64,000 nucleotides of DNA from Chitinophaga varians (GTDB lineage Bacteria > Bacteroidota > Bacteroidia > Chitinophagales > Chitinophagaceae). A model generated the notes under the pieces. It was not told where the DNA came from, did no database searches, and saw only the letters and a list, made by a program, of their open reading frames with translations. Below are positions 7,786-15,471 of this stretch, one piece after another. Made by a program: the position numbers and the translations under genes. Positions within the stretch are counted from its first letter, which is position 1. Every line of letters begins with the position of its first letter. Where the stretch lies: assembly GCF_014529945.1 (NCBI RefSeq), contig NZ_JACVFB010000005.1:1-64000 (forward strand), written 5' to 3'.

Positions 7786-9351
7786 ATGGATCTCAATCTT
7801 AAGAAGGACCGCAATGTTCGCAGAAAACCGGCCATTGAGGTATCATCCTTGGTGTATGGCAAGATACCACCACAGGCTAAAGAATTGGAAGAAGCTGTTT
7901 TGGGAGCCATCATGCTGGAAAAGGGTGCTTTTGATATTGTGGTGGAAATATTGAAAGGCGAGTGTTTTTATGTGGAAGCACACCAGCTGATATTTTCCGC
8001 CATGACCCGTCTGGCGTCGAAATCAATGCCGGTAGACATTCTCACCGTGACAGAAGAGCTGAAATCTATGGGCTCACTGGAAGCGGTAGGCGGACCTTTT
8101 ACCGTGATGAAACTCACCAATGCGGTAGTGTCTTCGGCCAACATCGAAGCACACGCCCGTATCATCCTGCAGAAATTTATTCAGCGGGAGCTGATCCGCA
8201 TTTCCGGAGAGATCCTTACCGAGTCCTATGAAGACACGGCAGACGTGTTTGACCTGCTCGACAGCGCTGAATCCAAGCTCTTCGAGATCACCAATAACCA
8301 CCTCCGTAAAAACTACGACTCCATCGACCGTGTACTGGTAAACACCATGAAACGTATCGAGGACCTGCGTAATAAAGGCGATGATATCACCGGCGTACCT
8401 TCCGGCTTCCCGTCACTCGACAAAGTGACCTATGGCTGGCAGTCTACCGACCTTATTATCATCGCAGCCCGTCCGTCCGTAGGTAAGACAGCATTTGCGC
8501 TGAACCTTGCCCGTAACGCGGCCCTTCACCCCCGCTTCCCCAAAGGAGCAGCGGTATTCTCCCTGGAGATGTCCTCCGGCCAGATCGTACAGCGTATTCT
8601 CTCGGCCGAGTCGGAAATCAAACTGGAGAAAATCTCCCGTGGTAAGCTGGAAGAATATGAGATGAAGAAGCTGATGACCCACGGTATCGAACGCCTGGCG
8701 AAAGCACCCATCTTTATTGATGATACCCCGGCACTGAACATCTTTGAGCTGAGAGCCAAGTGCCGACGATTGGTACACAACCACGGCGTAGGCGTGATCA
8801 TCATCGACTACCTGCAGCTGATGAGCGGCAGTGGTGATGGCAGAGGCTCTAACCGAGAACAGGAGATCAGTAAAATCTCCCGTGACCTGAAAGGCCTGGC
8901 GAAAGAGTTAATGGTACCGGTAATCGCCCTCTCCCAGTTGAGCCGTGACGTGGAAAAACGTAAAGACGGTAATAAGATGCCACAGTTGAGCGACCTCCGT
9001 GAATCTGGTGCGATCGAACAGGATGCCGACATGGTAATGTTCCTGTACCGCCCCGAATACTACGAGATCAACGCCAACGAAATGGGCGAGTCCAATAAAG
9101 GGGAAACCCACGTCCGGATCGCGAAACACCGTAATGGTCAGCTGGATACCATCAAATTAAGGGCTGTATTGGAATTCCAGCGCTTTGAAGATGATGGCAG
9201 CCTGGAAAACCCTGGTGGCGGCGGAAGCCCCTTTGCAGGCATCTCCCGTCCACAAGGCGGCGGCAACGATGAGGCGAAGCTGTACATACAGAAGGGTTCC
9301 AAGATGAACGACATGAACTTTGACGAAGGTTTTGAAGATGCACCGTTTTAG
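7786..9351 (+). CDS. dnaB: Replicative DNA helicase
   Basis: This 521-residue protein has an N-terminal DnaB helical domain (about 28-130, beginning PPQAKELEEAVLGAIM), a linker, and a RecA-type ATPase domain. Walker A is ARPSVGKT (228-235), Walker B is IIIDYLQL (338-345), and DLRESGAIEQDAD (403-415) is the conserved C-terminal loop. It unwinds DNA ahead of the replisome as a hexamer. Length is slightly over the usual 450-500 residues because of a Gly-rich C-terminal tail. The start is the ATG at 7786. A Rho-independent terminator follows, so it is probably monocistronic. The DnaA-like boxes upstream could couple it to initiation. Confidence 0.97.
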   Translation: MDLNLKKDRNVRRKPAIEVSSLVYGKIPPQAKELEEAVLGAIMLEKGAFDIVVEILKGECFYVEAHQLIFSAMTRLASKSMPVDILTVTEELKSMGSLEAVGGPFTVMKLTNAVVSSANIEAHARIILQKFIQRELIRISGEILTESYEDTADVFDLLDSAESKLFEITNNHLRKNYDSIDRVLVNTMKRIEDLRNKGDDITGVPSGFPSLDKVTYGWQSTDLIIIAARPSVGKTAFALNLARNAALHPRFPKGAAVFSLEMSSGQIVQRILSAESEIKLEKISRGKLEEYEMKKLMTHGIERLAKAPIFIDDTPALNIFELRAKCRRLVHNHGVGVIIIDYLQLMSGSGDGRGSNREQEISKISRDLKGLAKELMVPVIALSQLSRDVEKRKDGNKMPQLSDLRESGAIEQDADMVMFLYRPEYYEINANEMGESNKGETHVRIAKHRNGQLDTIKLRAVLEFQRFEDDGSLENPGGGGSPFAGISRPQGGGNDEAKLYIQKGSKMNDMNFDEGFEDAPF

Positions 9352-9372
9352 CACCTATAACGATATTTGCTT

Positions 9373-9407
9373 AAAGGCCGGCATCATTACGATCGCCGGC
9401 CTTTTTG
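9373..9407 (+). terminator. Intrinsic terminator of dnaB
   Basis: A 10-bp perfect stem (AAAGGCCGGC and GCCGGCCTTT) with a 12-base loop is followed by a T-run, starting 22 bases after the dnaB stop. Confidence 0.9.
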
Positions 9408-9480
9408 TTGGTACCGGATAAATTTATCACTATCGGAAAAATTTACCCTGCTATAAGTCTTACATTAATCAGAGGAATCA

Positions 9481-10836
9481 ATGAAACAGCTTTATTTAAA
9501 ATACAGGCATTATTACAAGGACAATTTCCATTTAGCCTATCCTGTTGTTATTTCCCAGTTGGGGCACACGCTGGTGGCCCTGTCAGACAGTATCATCATC
9601 GGACATACCGGGAAAGTGCCCCTGGCGGCGGTATCCCTGGGCAACAGCCTGTTCAGTATTTTTATGGTGACCGGCATCGGCATGTCTTACGGCCTTACGC
9701 CACTGATTGCACAGGAAAACGGCCGCGGCAACAAAAAAGCCATCGGCCACCTGTTGAGCCATAGCCTGATCATCAATATGGTGGTGGGTTTGCTGTTGTC
9801 TACGGTTATTTATTTCGGCAGCAGCCATCTCGAATTATTGAAACAGGAAGCAGATGTGGCCGCACAGGCCCGTCCTTTCCTGCGCTACCTGGGCTTTTCG
9901 TTTATCCCGCTGATGTTGTTCCTGTCATTTAAACAGTTCGCAGAAGGACTGGGCTTTACCCGGCAGGCCATGAACATCAGTATTATCGGTAACGTCATCA
10001 ATATCATCATCGGTATCACCCTGGTATACGGTCTTTTCGGCATGCCTCGTATGGGCGTGGTGGGTGTCGGTATCGCTACGTTCACCGACCGGCTGATCAT
10101 GGGTATTACCATGGCTTTTTATGTATTGAGATCTCCCCGGTTCAAGCCCTATCTGCAATCTTTTGGTTTCCGTCATCTGGAATGGGCATCTGTCAAAAAA
10201 ATCCTGGGTATCGGTACACCGGTGGCCCTGCAATATATTTTTGAGATCAGCGCATTCAGCGGCGCAGCTGTTATTGTAGGCTGGATGGGCGCTGCCGAAC
10301 TGGCGGCGCACCAGATCGCGCTCAGCCTGGCGGCCATGACCTACATGATGGCCAGCGGTATTTCCGCTGCGGCCGGTATCAAGAGCGGCAACAACTTCGG
10401 GAAGAAAGATTATCATTCCCTGCGTCATTCCGCTATCGCCAGTTACCATATGGTGCTGGTGCTGATGGGCACTACCGCGTTGATGTTCCTGTTGTTTAAA
10501 AACCTGTTGCCGGCGATGTATATCAATGATCCACAGGTGATCCATATCGCTGCGGGATTATTGGTGATCGCCGCTTTCTTCCAGTTGTTTGATGGCACAC
10601 AGGTCGTGGGACTTGGTATCCTTCGCGGCCTTGGCGATGTGAGGATGCCTACGTTCATTACGCTGCTGGCTTACTGGGGTATTGGTATTCCATTGGGTTA
10701 TGTGCTGGGCATTAAATTGGGTTACGGCGTGGAAGGCGTATGGTGGGCGTTGTTACTGGGCCTGCTGACGGCCTCTGTATTGTTGTTCTTCCGCTTTCAT
10801 ATCAAAAGCCGCAAGCTTGTTCATTCAGGTATTTAG
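9481..10836 (+). CDS. MATE-family multidrug/cation antiporter
   Basis: This 451-residue integral membrane protein has about 12 hydrophobic segments. It shows the MATE two-fold repeat: an N-terminal block beginning YPVVISQLGHTLVALSDSIIIG (first helix about 20-40) and a second block from about residue 240 (GTPVALQYIFEISAFSGAAVI). MATE proteins export drugs or metabolites in exchange for Na+ or H+ across the inner membrane; the substrate cannot be read. It lies alone between the dnaB terminator and a perfect palindrome. Confidence 0.9.
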   Translation: MKQLYLKYRHYYKDNFHLAYPVVISQLGHTLVALSDSIIIGHTGKVPLAAVSLGNSLFSIFMVTGIGMSYGLTPLIAQENGRGNKKAIGHLLSHSLIINMVVGLLLSTVIYFGSSHLELLKQEADVAAQARPFLRYLGFSFIPLMLFLSFKQFAEGLGFTRQAMNISIIGNVINIIIGITLVYGLFGMPRMGVVGVGIATFTDRLIMGITMAFYVLRSPRFKPYLQSFGFRHLEWASVKKILGIGTPVALQYIFEISAFSGAAVIVGWMGAAELAAHQIALSLAAMTYMMASGISAAAGIKSGNNFGKKDYHSLRHSAIASYHMVLVLMGTTALMFLLFKNLLPAMYINDPQVIHIAAGLLVIAAFFQLFDGTQVVGLGILRGLGDVRMPTFITLLAYWGIGIPLGYVLGIKLGYGVEGVWWALLLGLLTASVLLFFRFHIKSRKLVHSGI

Positions 10837-10900
10837 TCATTTGGTTATTTGATTATTGAAGTGTGCCTGGCCATCCTTCAATAATCAAATAACCAAATGA
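10837..10900. repeat. Perfect 25-bp inverted repeat with 14-base loop
   Basis: Arms 10837-10861 and 10876-10900 are exact reverse complements, reading TCATTTGGTTATTTGATTAT at the left. The loop is 10862-10875. It begins directly after the MATE stop codon. The words match the palindromes at 4722-4816 and 46250-46545. There is no T-run, so it is a mobile or structural palindrome rather than a classical terminator. Confidence 0.95.
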
Positions 10901-10925
10901 TAAAATAATCAAATAATTTGCGTCC

Positions 10926-11651
10926 ATGGATAAGCCTATCTTTTACGCGCCGGATATTGCCGCAGATGCCGCAGCCTATACAATGAACGAAGATACTTCC
11001 AAGTATTGTATACAGGTGCTCCGGCATGAAAACGGTGACGAGGTATTACTGGCCGACGGCCGTGGGCACCGGTTTCACGCGGTGATCACAGACGATAACC
11101 GTAAACGCTGCGGGGTGCGGATCACACAGTGCGACACATTGCCGGCGCCGGTACCGGCGCTTCGTATAGCCATTTCATTTACTAAAAATGCTTCCCGGAT
11201 TGAATGGTTTCTGGAGAAAGCGGCTGAAATAGGTATCCGGACGATCATTCCGCTGGTAAGCCACCGTACGGAAAAAGAGAAGATCAAAGCGGAGCGGCTG
11301 CAAAATATACTGGTGTCGGCCATGTTGCAATCGCAGCAGTTTTATCTGCCGGAGCTGCTGGAACCACAGCCGTTTGATAAGGTGGTGACCACCAATACAG
11401 ATCCGCAGCAACTGATCGCTCACTGTTTACCCGGACAAAAAAGGGAGATGATCCATCACCTGCAACCCGGAAAAGACACCATTATCCTGATCGGGCCGGA
11501 AGGCGATTTTACGCCGGAAGAGATACAGCTGGCACTGGACAAGGGATTTGAGCCGGTGTCGCTGGGGAAAAACAGGCTGAGAACGGAGACTGCGGGAATG
11601 GTGTCTGTAACAATCATGAATATGCTGAACGTCGGTGCTCCGGAACAATGA
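10926..11651 (+). CDS. rsmE: 16S rRNA (uracil-1498-N3)-methyltransferase
   Basis: This 241-residue protein has the RsmE layout: an N-terminal PUA-like RNA-binding part (1-70, with HVLR-like VLRHENGDEVLLADG) and a SPOUT methyltransferase domain. Its knot carries IGPEGDFTPEEI (189-200) and LGKNRLRTETA (213-223), the SAM-binding loops. It methylates U1498 of 16S rRNA. Length is typical. A strong bidirectional terminator follows. Confidence 0.95.
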   Translation: MDKPIFYAPDIAADAAAYTMNEDTSKYCIQVLRHENGDEVLLADGRGHRFHAVITDDNRKRCGVRITQCDTLPAPVPALRIAISFTKNASRIEWFLEKAAEIGIRTIIPLVSHRTEKEKIKAERLQNILVSAMLQSQQFYLPELLEPQPFDKVVTTNTDPQQLIAHCLPGQKREMIHHLQPGKDTIILIGPEGDFTPEEIQLALDKGFEPVSLGKNRLRTETAGMVSVTIMNMLNVGAPEQ

Positions 11652-11666
11652 TAAAGGAGTTTTTAT

Positions 11667-11707
11667 AAAAAGAAAGCCCGGAACACCGTGTTCCGGGCTT
11701 TCTTTTT
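11667..11707. terminator. Bidirectional terminator between rsmE and terC
   Basis: A 19-bp perfect stem has A-rich and T-rich outer ends (AAAAAGAAAGCCCGGAACA and its complement) and a 3-base loop. T-runs follow in both directions, so it can serve both convergent genes. Confidence 0.95.
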
Positions 11708-11723
11708 ATCAGCTGTATGGATG

Positions 11724-12512
11724 TTAGTGCTGTTTGTCATCGGGTTTCAGGGTGGGTTCTTTTAGTTCCACCGGCTGGCTATGACCTTTCCGCACGCGCA
11801 TATTCAGCATTTCCACCCCGAAGGAGAAGGCCATGGCGAAGTAGACATAGTTCTTCAGGTGCAGGTCGTGGGCTTTCTGAGCGTCCCAGCCTTCCACAAT
11901 GAGGATGGCGCCTACCATGACGAGGAAGGAAAGTGCCAGCATTTTGAGGGTAGGATGTTTGTGAATGAAGTCACTGATACGGGGCGCAAATAGGAACATG
12001 ACTATCATGGCGATCACTACGGCGATGATCATGATGGGGATCTGTTTGGCCAGGCCTACCGCGGTGATGATGCTGTCGAACGAGAACACCGTATCGATGA
12101 CGATGATCTGGCCTACCACGTTGAGCATGGATACAGCGGGTTTGTTGCCGTTGGGGGTTTGACCGGCAGTTGTTTCCTCGCCTTCCAGTTTGTGGTGGAT
12201 TTCGAGGGTAGTTTTGATGAGCAGGAAAAGACCGCCACCGAGCATGATGAGGTCGCGCAGGCTGAAACCGTGGCTGCCGATGTGGAACAGCGGGTTAACG
12301 GCCTTTACGATGTAGCCGATGCAAAGGAGGAGGATAATGCGTACAGCGATGCCGGTGAGCATCCAGATGCGGCGGGCCGCGGGGCGTTTTTCAGCGGGCA
12401 GGCGGTTCATGACAATGGAAACGAAGATCACATTGTCGATGCCCAATACCACTTCCATGAGCACCAGCGTCAAAAGGCTGATGATTGATTCAGCCGTCAG
12501 AAATTGTTCCAT
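11724..12512 (-). CDS. TerC-family integral membrane protein
   Basis: This 262-residue protein has about seven membrane segments. The conserved TerC acidic motifs are visible: LVLMEVVLGIDNVIFVS (residues 16-32) and QIIVIDTVFSFDSIITAVG in the second half. TerC proteins are linked to tellurite resistance or to metal (notably Mn2+) export. The charged motifs within helices fit ion handling. It lies 24 bases before pyrD on the same strand in genome order, downstream of pyrD in transcription. Confidence 0.9.
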   Translation of the reverse strand: MEQFLTAESIISLLTLVLMEVVLGIDNVIFVSIVMNRLPAEKRPAARRIWMLTGIAVRIILLLCIGYIVKAVNPLFHIGSHGFSLRDLIMLGGGLFLLIKTTLEIHHKLEGEETTAGQTPNGNKPAVSMLNVVGQIIVIDTVFSFDSIITAVGLAKQIPIMIIAVVIAMIVMFLFAPRISDFIHKHPTLKMLALSFLVMVGAILIVEGWDAQKAHDLHLKNYVYFAMAFSFGVEMLNMRVRKGHSQPVELKEPTLKPDDKQH

Positions 12513-12536
12513 ATAGGTTGTAATTGAGATGCTGCC

Positions 12537-13562
12537 TTATTTACGCAGGCCTGCACATATCTTCTTCACGATGGTCGGGCCTTCGTAGATGAAGCCGGTA
12601 TACACCTGTACCAGGGAAGCACCGGCATCCAGTTTTTCCTGAGCATCGGCCGCGGTGAAAATACCGCCGGCGGCGATGATGGGAATATTGCCCTGGCTGC
12701 GTTGATGTATATATTTAATAACGGCGGTGGACTTCTCTTTTACCGGAAGACCGCTTAGTCCGCCAGCACCTATTTCCGCGATGGTAGTCGCCGGAGTGGC
12801 CAGTCCTTCCCGGCTGATGGTGGTGTTGGTGGCTACAATGCCCGCCAGTTTGGTTTCCTGTACAATCTCGATAATGTCGTCCAGCTGCTCGTTGGTGAGG
12901 TCTGGCGCTATCTTTAACAGGATGGGTTTAGGTTTCAGCTTCTGTGCATTGAGCAGTTGCAGGTGGTGCAGCAGCTGCTTCAGCGGCTCTTTTTCCTGTA
13001 ACGCCCGCAGGTTGGGGGTATTGGGAGAGCTGACGTTTACCACGAAGTAGTCGGCCACGTCATACAGTGCATGGAAACATTTTTCGTAGTCGCTTACGGC
13101 TTCTTCGTTAGGCGTATTTTTATTTTTACCGATGTTGCCACCGACGATGATAGTTGATTTTCTGCGGCGCAGTCTTTTGGCGGCAGCGGGAGCGCCCTCA
13201 TTGTTAAAGCCCATGCGGTTGATCAGGGCCTGGTCTGCCGGCAGGCGGAAAAGGCGGGGCTGATCGTTGCCGGGTTGTGCCAGTGGGGTAACCGTACCGA
13301 TTTCCACAAAGCCGAACCCGAGGCAGGCCAGTTCATCGATATATTTGGCGTCTTTATCAAATCCGGCGGCCAGTCCTACCGGGTTGGAAAAACGAAGGCC
13401 AAACAGTTCCCTTTCCAGTCCTTTCGTTTTAACATCACAAAAGGCGCGTAGTACATTTTTGCCAAAAGGGAGCGCATAAATTGTTTTCATTCCACGCATC
13501 ACAGTGTGGTGGATCTTTTCCGGCTGAGCGCTGAAGAGCAGTTTTTTAATTAGTTGATACAT
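12537..13562 (-). CDS. pyrD: Dihydroorotate dehydrogenase (quinone), class 2
   Basis: This 341-residue protein carries the class 2 N-terminal extension (residues 1-40, amphipathic, membrane-associated). An FMN-binding alpha/beta barrel follows, with NPVGLAAGFDKD (60-71) and VNVSSPNTP (175-183), the latter holding the catalytic Ser. AAGGIFTAADAQEKLDAGA near the C-terminus forms the phosphate-binding end. It oxidises dihydroorotate to orotate in pyrimidine synthesis and passes electrons to quinone. Length is normal. terC lies 24 bases downstream and may be co-transcribed. Confidence 0.95.
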   Translation of the reverse strand: MYQLIKKLLFSAQPEKIHHTVMRGMKTIYALPFGKNVLRAFCDVKTKGLERELFGLRFSNPVGLAAGFDKDAKYIDELACLGFGFVEIGTVTPLAQPGNDQPRLFRLPADQALINRMGFNNEGAPAAAKRLRRRKSTIIVGGNIGKNKNTPNEEAVSDYEKCFHALYDVADYFVVNVSSPNTPNLRALQEKEPLKQLLHHLQLLNAQKLKPKPILLKIAPDLTNEQLDDIIEIVQETKLAGIVATNTTISREGLATPATTIAEIGAGGLSGLPVKEKSTAVIKYIHQRSQGNIPIIAAGGIFTAADAQEKLDAGASLVQVYTGFIYEGPTIVKKICAGLRK

Positions 13563-13713
13563 TGCGGGGTCAAAGATAACCAGTATTTGGATGATTTTTA
13601 TGGATTGGGAGGACGGGCAGGGCCATATTTAAAAGAAAAAAATATAACAAAAATTTGGCATAATAAATCTTTCACTCGTCGCATTCGTCCGTAGAAATCA
13701 TTTAAATCCTATT

Positions 13714-13721
13714 TATATTTG
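13714..13721 (+). promoter_or_regulatory. -7 promoter box (TATATTTG) before the ECF sigma gene
   Basis: This exact TAnnTTTG box of Bacteroidota promoters ends 9 bases before the sigma-factor ATG, implying a very short or leaderless transcript. No good -33 TTG is visible at the usual spacing. Confidence 0.4.
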
Positions 13722-13730
13722 TGCCTCATC

Positions 13731-14249
13731 ATGTTGGAACTCCAGTCATTCGAATCATTGTTCCGGGAAAATCATGCGCAATGCGTCGCCTTTGCCACAC
13801 ACTACATGGGAGATTCCCATGCGGCGGAGGAGGTTGTACAGCAAGTGTTTTTAAGGCTCTGGGAAAAGCGGGATAGCATTACTATCACCGGGCCGGTAAA
13901 AGCGTACCTGTTTTCTGCTATCCGGAATACGGCTATCAGCCAGTGGCGCAAGGAAACAGTGAGGGTGGACAGGGAAACGCATTACAGCACTATCAGGGAA
14001 ACAGCCACAGAGGCCACCGACCAGGCCCGCGAACTAGAGCGGCTGTACCAGCAGGCGTTGGACAGGCTGCCGGAAAGATGCCGGGAGGTATTTGTCCTGA
14101 GCCGTCAGCAGCAGATGAAATATGCCGAAATTGCGGCTACTCTTGATATTTCGGTAAAGACAGTCGAGAACCATATGGGCAAGGCCCTTCGTATCCTGCA
14201 CCAGGAGCTGAAGGAATACCTGCCATTGTTAACAGGATTTTTATTTTAA
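13731..14249 (+). CDS. ECF-type RNA polymerase sigma factor
   Basis: This 172-residue protein has sigma region 2 (about 5-70, including VVQQVFLRLWEKRDSI) and region 4 (about 110-165, with LPERCREVFVLSRQQQMKYAEIA and a VKTVENHMGKAL helix-turn-helix). I start it at ATG 13731; an upstream in-frame TTG at 13719 is less likely. The gene begins a plus-strand set with a FecR anti-sigma, a TonB receptor and a DUF4249 lipoprotein. This is the usual FecI/FecR-type cell-surface signalling layout, in which the sigma switches on the receptor genes when ligand is bound. Confidence 0.92.
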   Translation: MLELQSFESLFRENHAQCVAFATHYMGDSHAAEEVVQQVFLRLWEKRDSITITGPVKAYLFSAIRNTAISQWRKETVRVDRETHYSTIRETATEATDQARELERLYQQALDRLPERCREVFVLSRQQQMKYAEIAATLDISVKTVENHMGKALRILHQELKEYLPLLTGFLF

Positions 14250-14348
14250 AAAATATTGGGGACGCATAGGGGAAACACAATTTTCCATGCGTCTACTTTT
14301 ATGGACATCCGCGATAGCGGGACATGATAAAAAAACGTACAACTGCGC

Positions 14349-15344
14349 ATGACATCAACCTATTTTGATGAGGCTCTTTATACCTTGCTTTGCAAGTATC
14401 TGCTGAATGAAGCAGATACAGAAGAGCGTGCCTGGGTAGAAGCCTGGTTGCAGGAAGATACCGATAATGCCAGGCTACTGGCATCGTTGGGTAAAGTGCT
14501 GCAAACAGCCGCCGAGCAGGCGGTAACGGTGCCGGTGGAGACAGACCGCTCCTGGCAGCAGTTGTATACTAAAATGAATGTGACGCCGGTAACCGCGCCG
14601 TCTGCGGTAGAACCGGAACCGGTAATGCCCGTTCGTAAGTCCGGTTATATCTATACCCTGCTGAAAGTGGCAGCGGTATTATTGATAGCACTGGGCGCCG
14701 GATGGTGGTTCCTGGCCGGTAAAAAAACAGACGCTGTTTTTGCGGGACCAGCCACTGCTCAGCTGCCCGATGGCAGCAGTGTACAGCTGACGGATGGTTC
14801 AAGGCTGGAACTGGCTAAAGGTTATAATAACAGCAACCGGACTGTCAGCCTGCAGGGCGTGGCCACCTTCGATGTGGCCGGTAATGCCATACAGCCGTTT
14901 GTTGTACTGCTGGGGCATACGGAAGTGAAAGTACTGGGTACCCGCTTTACGGTACACTATGTCCCCGGCCAAAAAACAGTTTCTGTACATGTAGCCAGCG
15001 GTAAAGTAATGGTGATCGATCATGACAACGCAGACAGCGTAGTGCTTACGCAAGGCATGCTGCTAAGGAATGATAGTCTCCGGCCTGCTTTCCGTATCGC
15101 CACACATGTTACTGATATAGAGAAAAAATCGCTTGCTTTTCACGATACCCCGCTGGAGGAAGTACTGCAAACCATCACGGAAGTGTATGACGTAAAAGTG
15201 GAACTGGAAAATACTTCCCTGTTGAAACTGACCGTCAGCACCAACTTTAATGGTGAACGTATTGATGATGTGATGAACGCATTGGCCATGACGCTCAATG
15301 CTTCGTGGGAGAAAACAGGCGACAGACAATATAAATTGAAGTAG
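14349..15344 (+). CDS. FecR-family anti-sigma factor
   Basis: This 331-residue protein has an acidic cytosolic N-terminus (1-98), which would bind the sigma factor. One membrane helix follows (about 100-122, YIYTLLKVAAVLLIALGAGW). The periplasmic FecR domain (about 140-240) includes LPDGSSVQLTDGSRLEL and VLGTRFTVHY. A C-terminal DUF4974 domain (about 260-331) contains LAFHDTPLEEVLQTITEVYDV. FecR proteins hold the sigma factor inactive until the receptor's signalling domain is engaged. It lies 99 bases after the sigma gene. Confidence 0.92.
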   Translation: MTSTYFDEALYTLLCKYLLNEADTEERAWVEAWLQEDTDNARLLASLGKVLQTAAEQAVTVPVETDRSWQQLYTKMNVTPVTAPSAVEPEPVMPVRKSGYIYTLLKVAAVLLIALGAGWWFLAGKKTDAVFAGPATAQLPDGSSVQLTDGSRLELAKGYNNSNRTVSLQGVATFDVAGNAIQPFVVLLGHTEVKVLGTRFTVHYVPGQKTVSVHVASGKVMVIDHDNADSVVLTQGMLLRNDSLRPAFRIATHVTDIEKKSLAFHDTPLEEVLQTITEVYDVKVELENTSLLKLTVSTNFNGERIDDVMNALAMTLNASWEKTGDRQYKLK

Positions 15345-15361
15345 GCACCACCTATGGTATT

Positions 15362-15413
15362 TAGCGAACTTGCCGGGAGATTTTCTGTAGCGGATCTCCC
15401 TGTAGGTTCGCTA
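15362..15413 (+). other. Two-part stem-loop between fecR-like gene and its receptor
   Basis: Outer arms TAGCGAAC (15362-15369) and GTTCGCTA (15406-15413), and inner arms GGGAGAT (15375-15381) and ATCTCCC (15394-15400), pair perfectly. They are separated by a symmetrical 5-by-5 internal loop and closed by a 12-base loop. It starts 17 bases after the FecR stop and ends 58 bases before the receptor ATG. There is no T-run, so it is more likely an mRNA processing or stability element than a terminator. Confidence 0.7.
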
Positions 15414-15471
15414 TTCAGTATTATTAGCGGTGTTCTCCAATATCCCGATAACAAAGTCATTCATTAAAATT

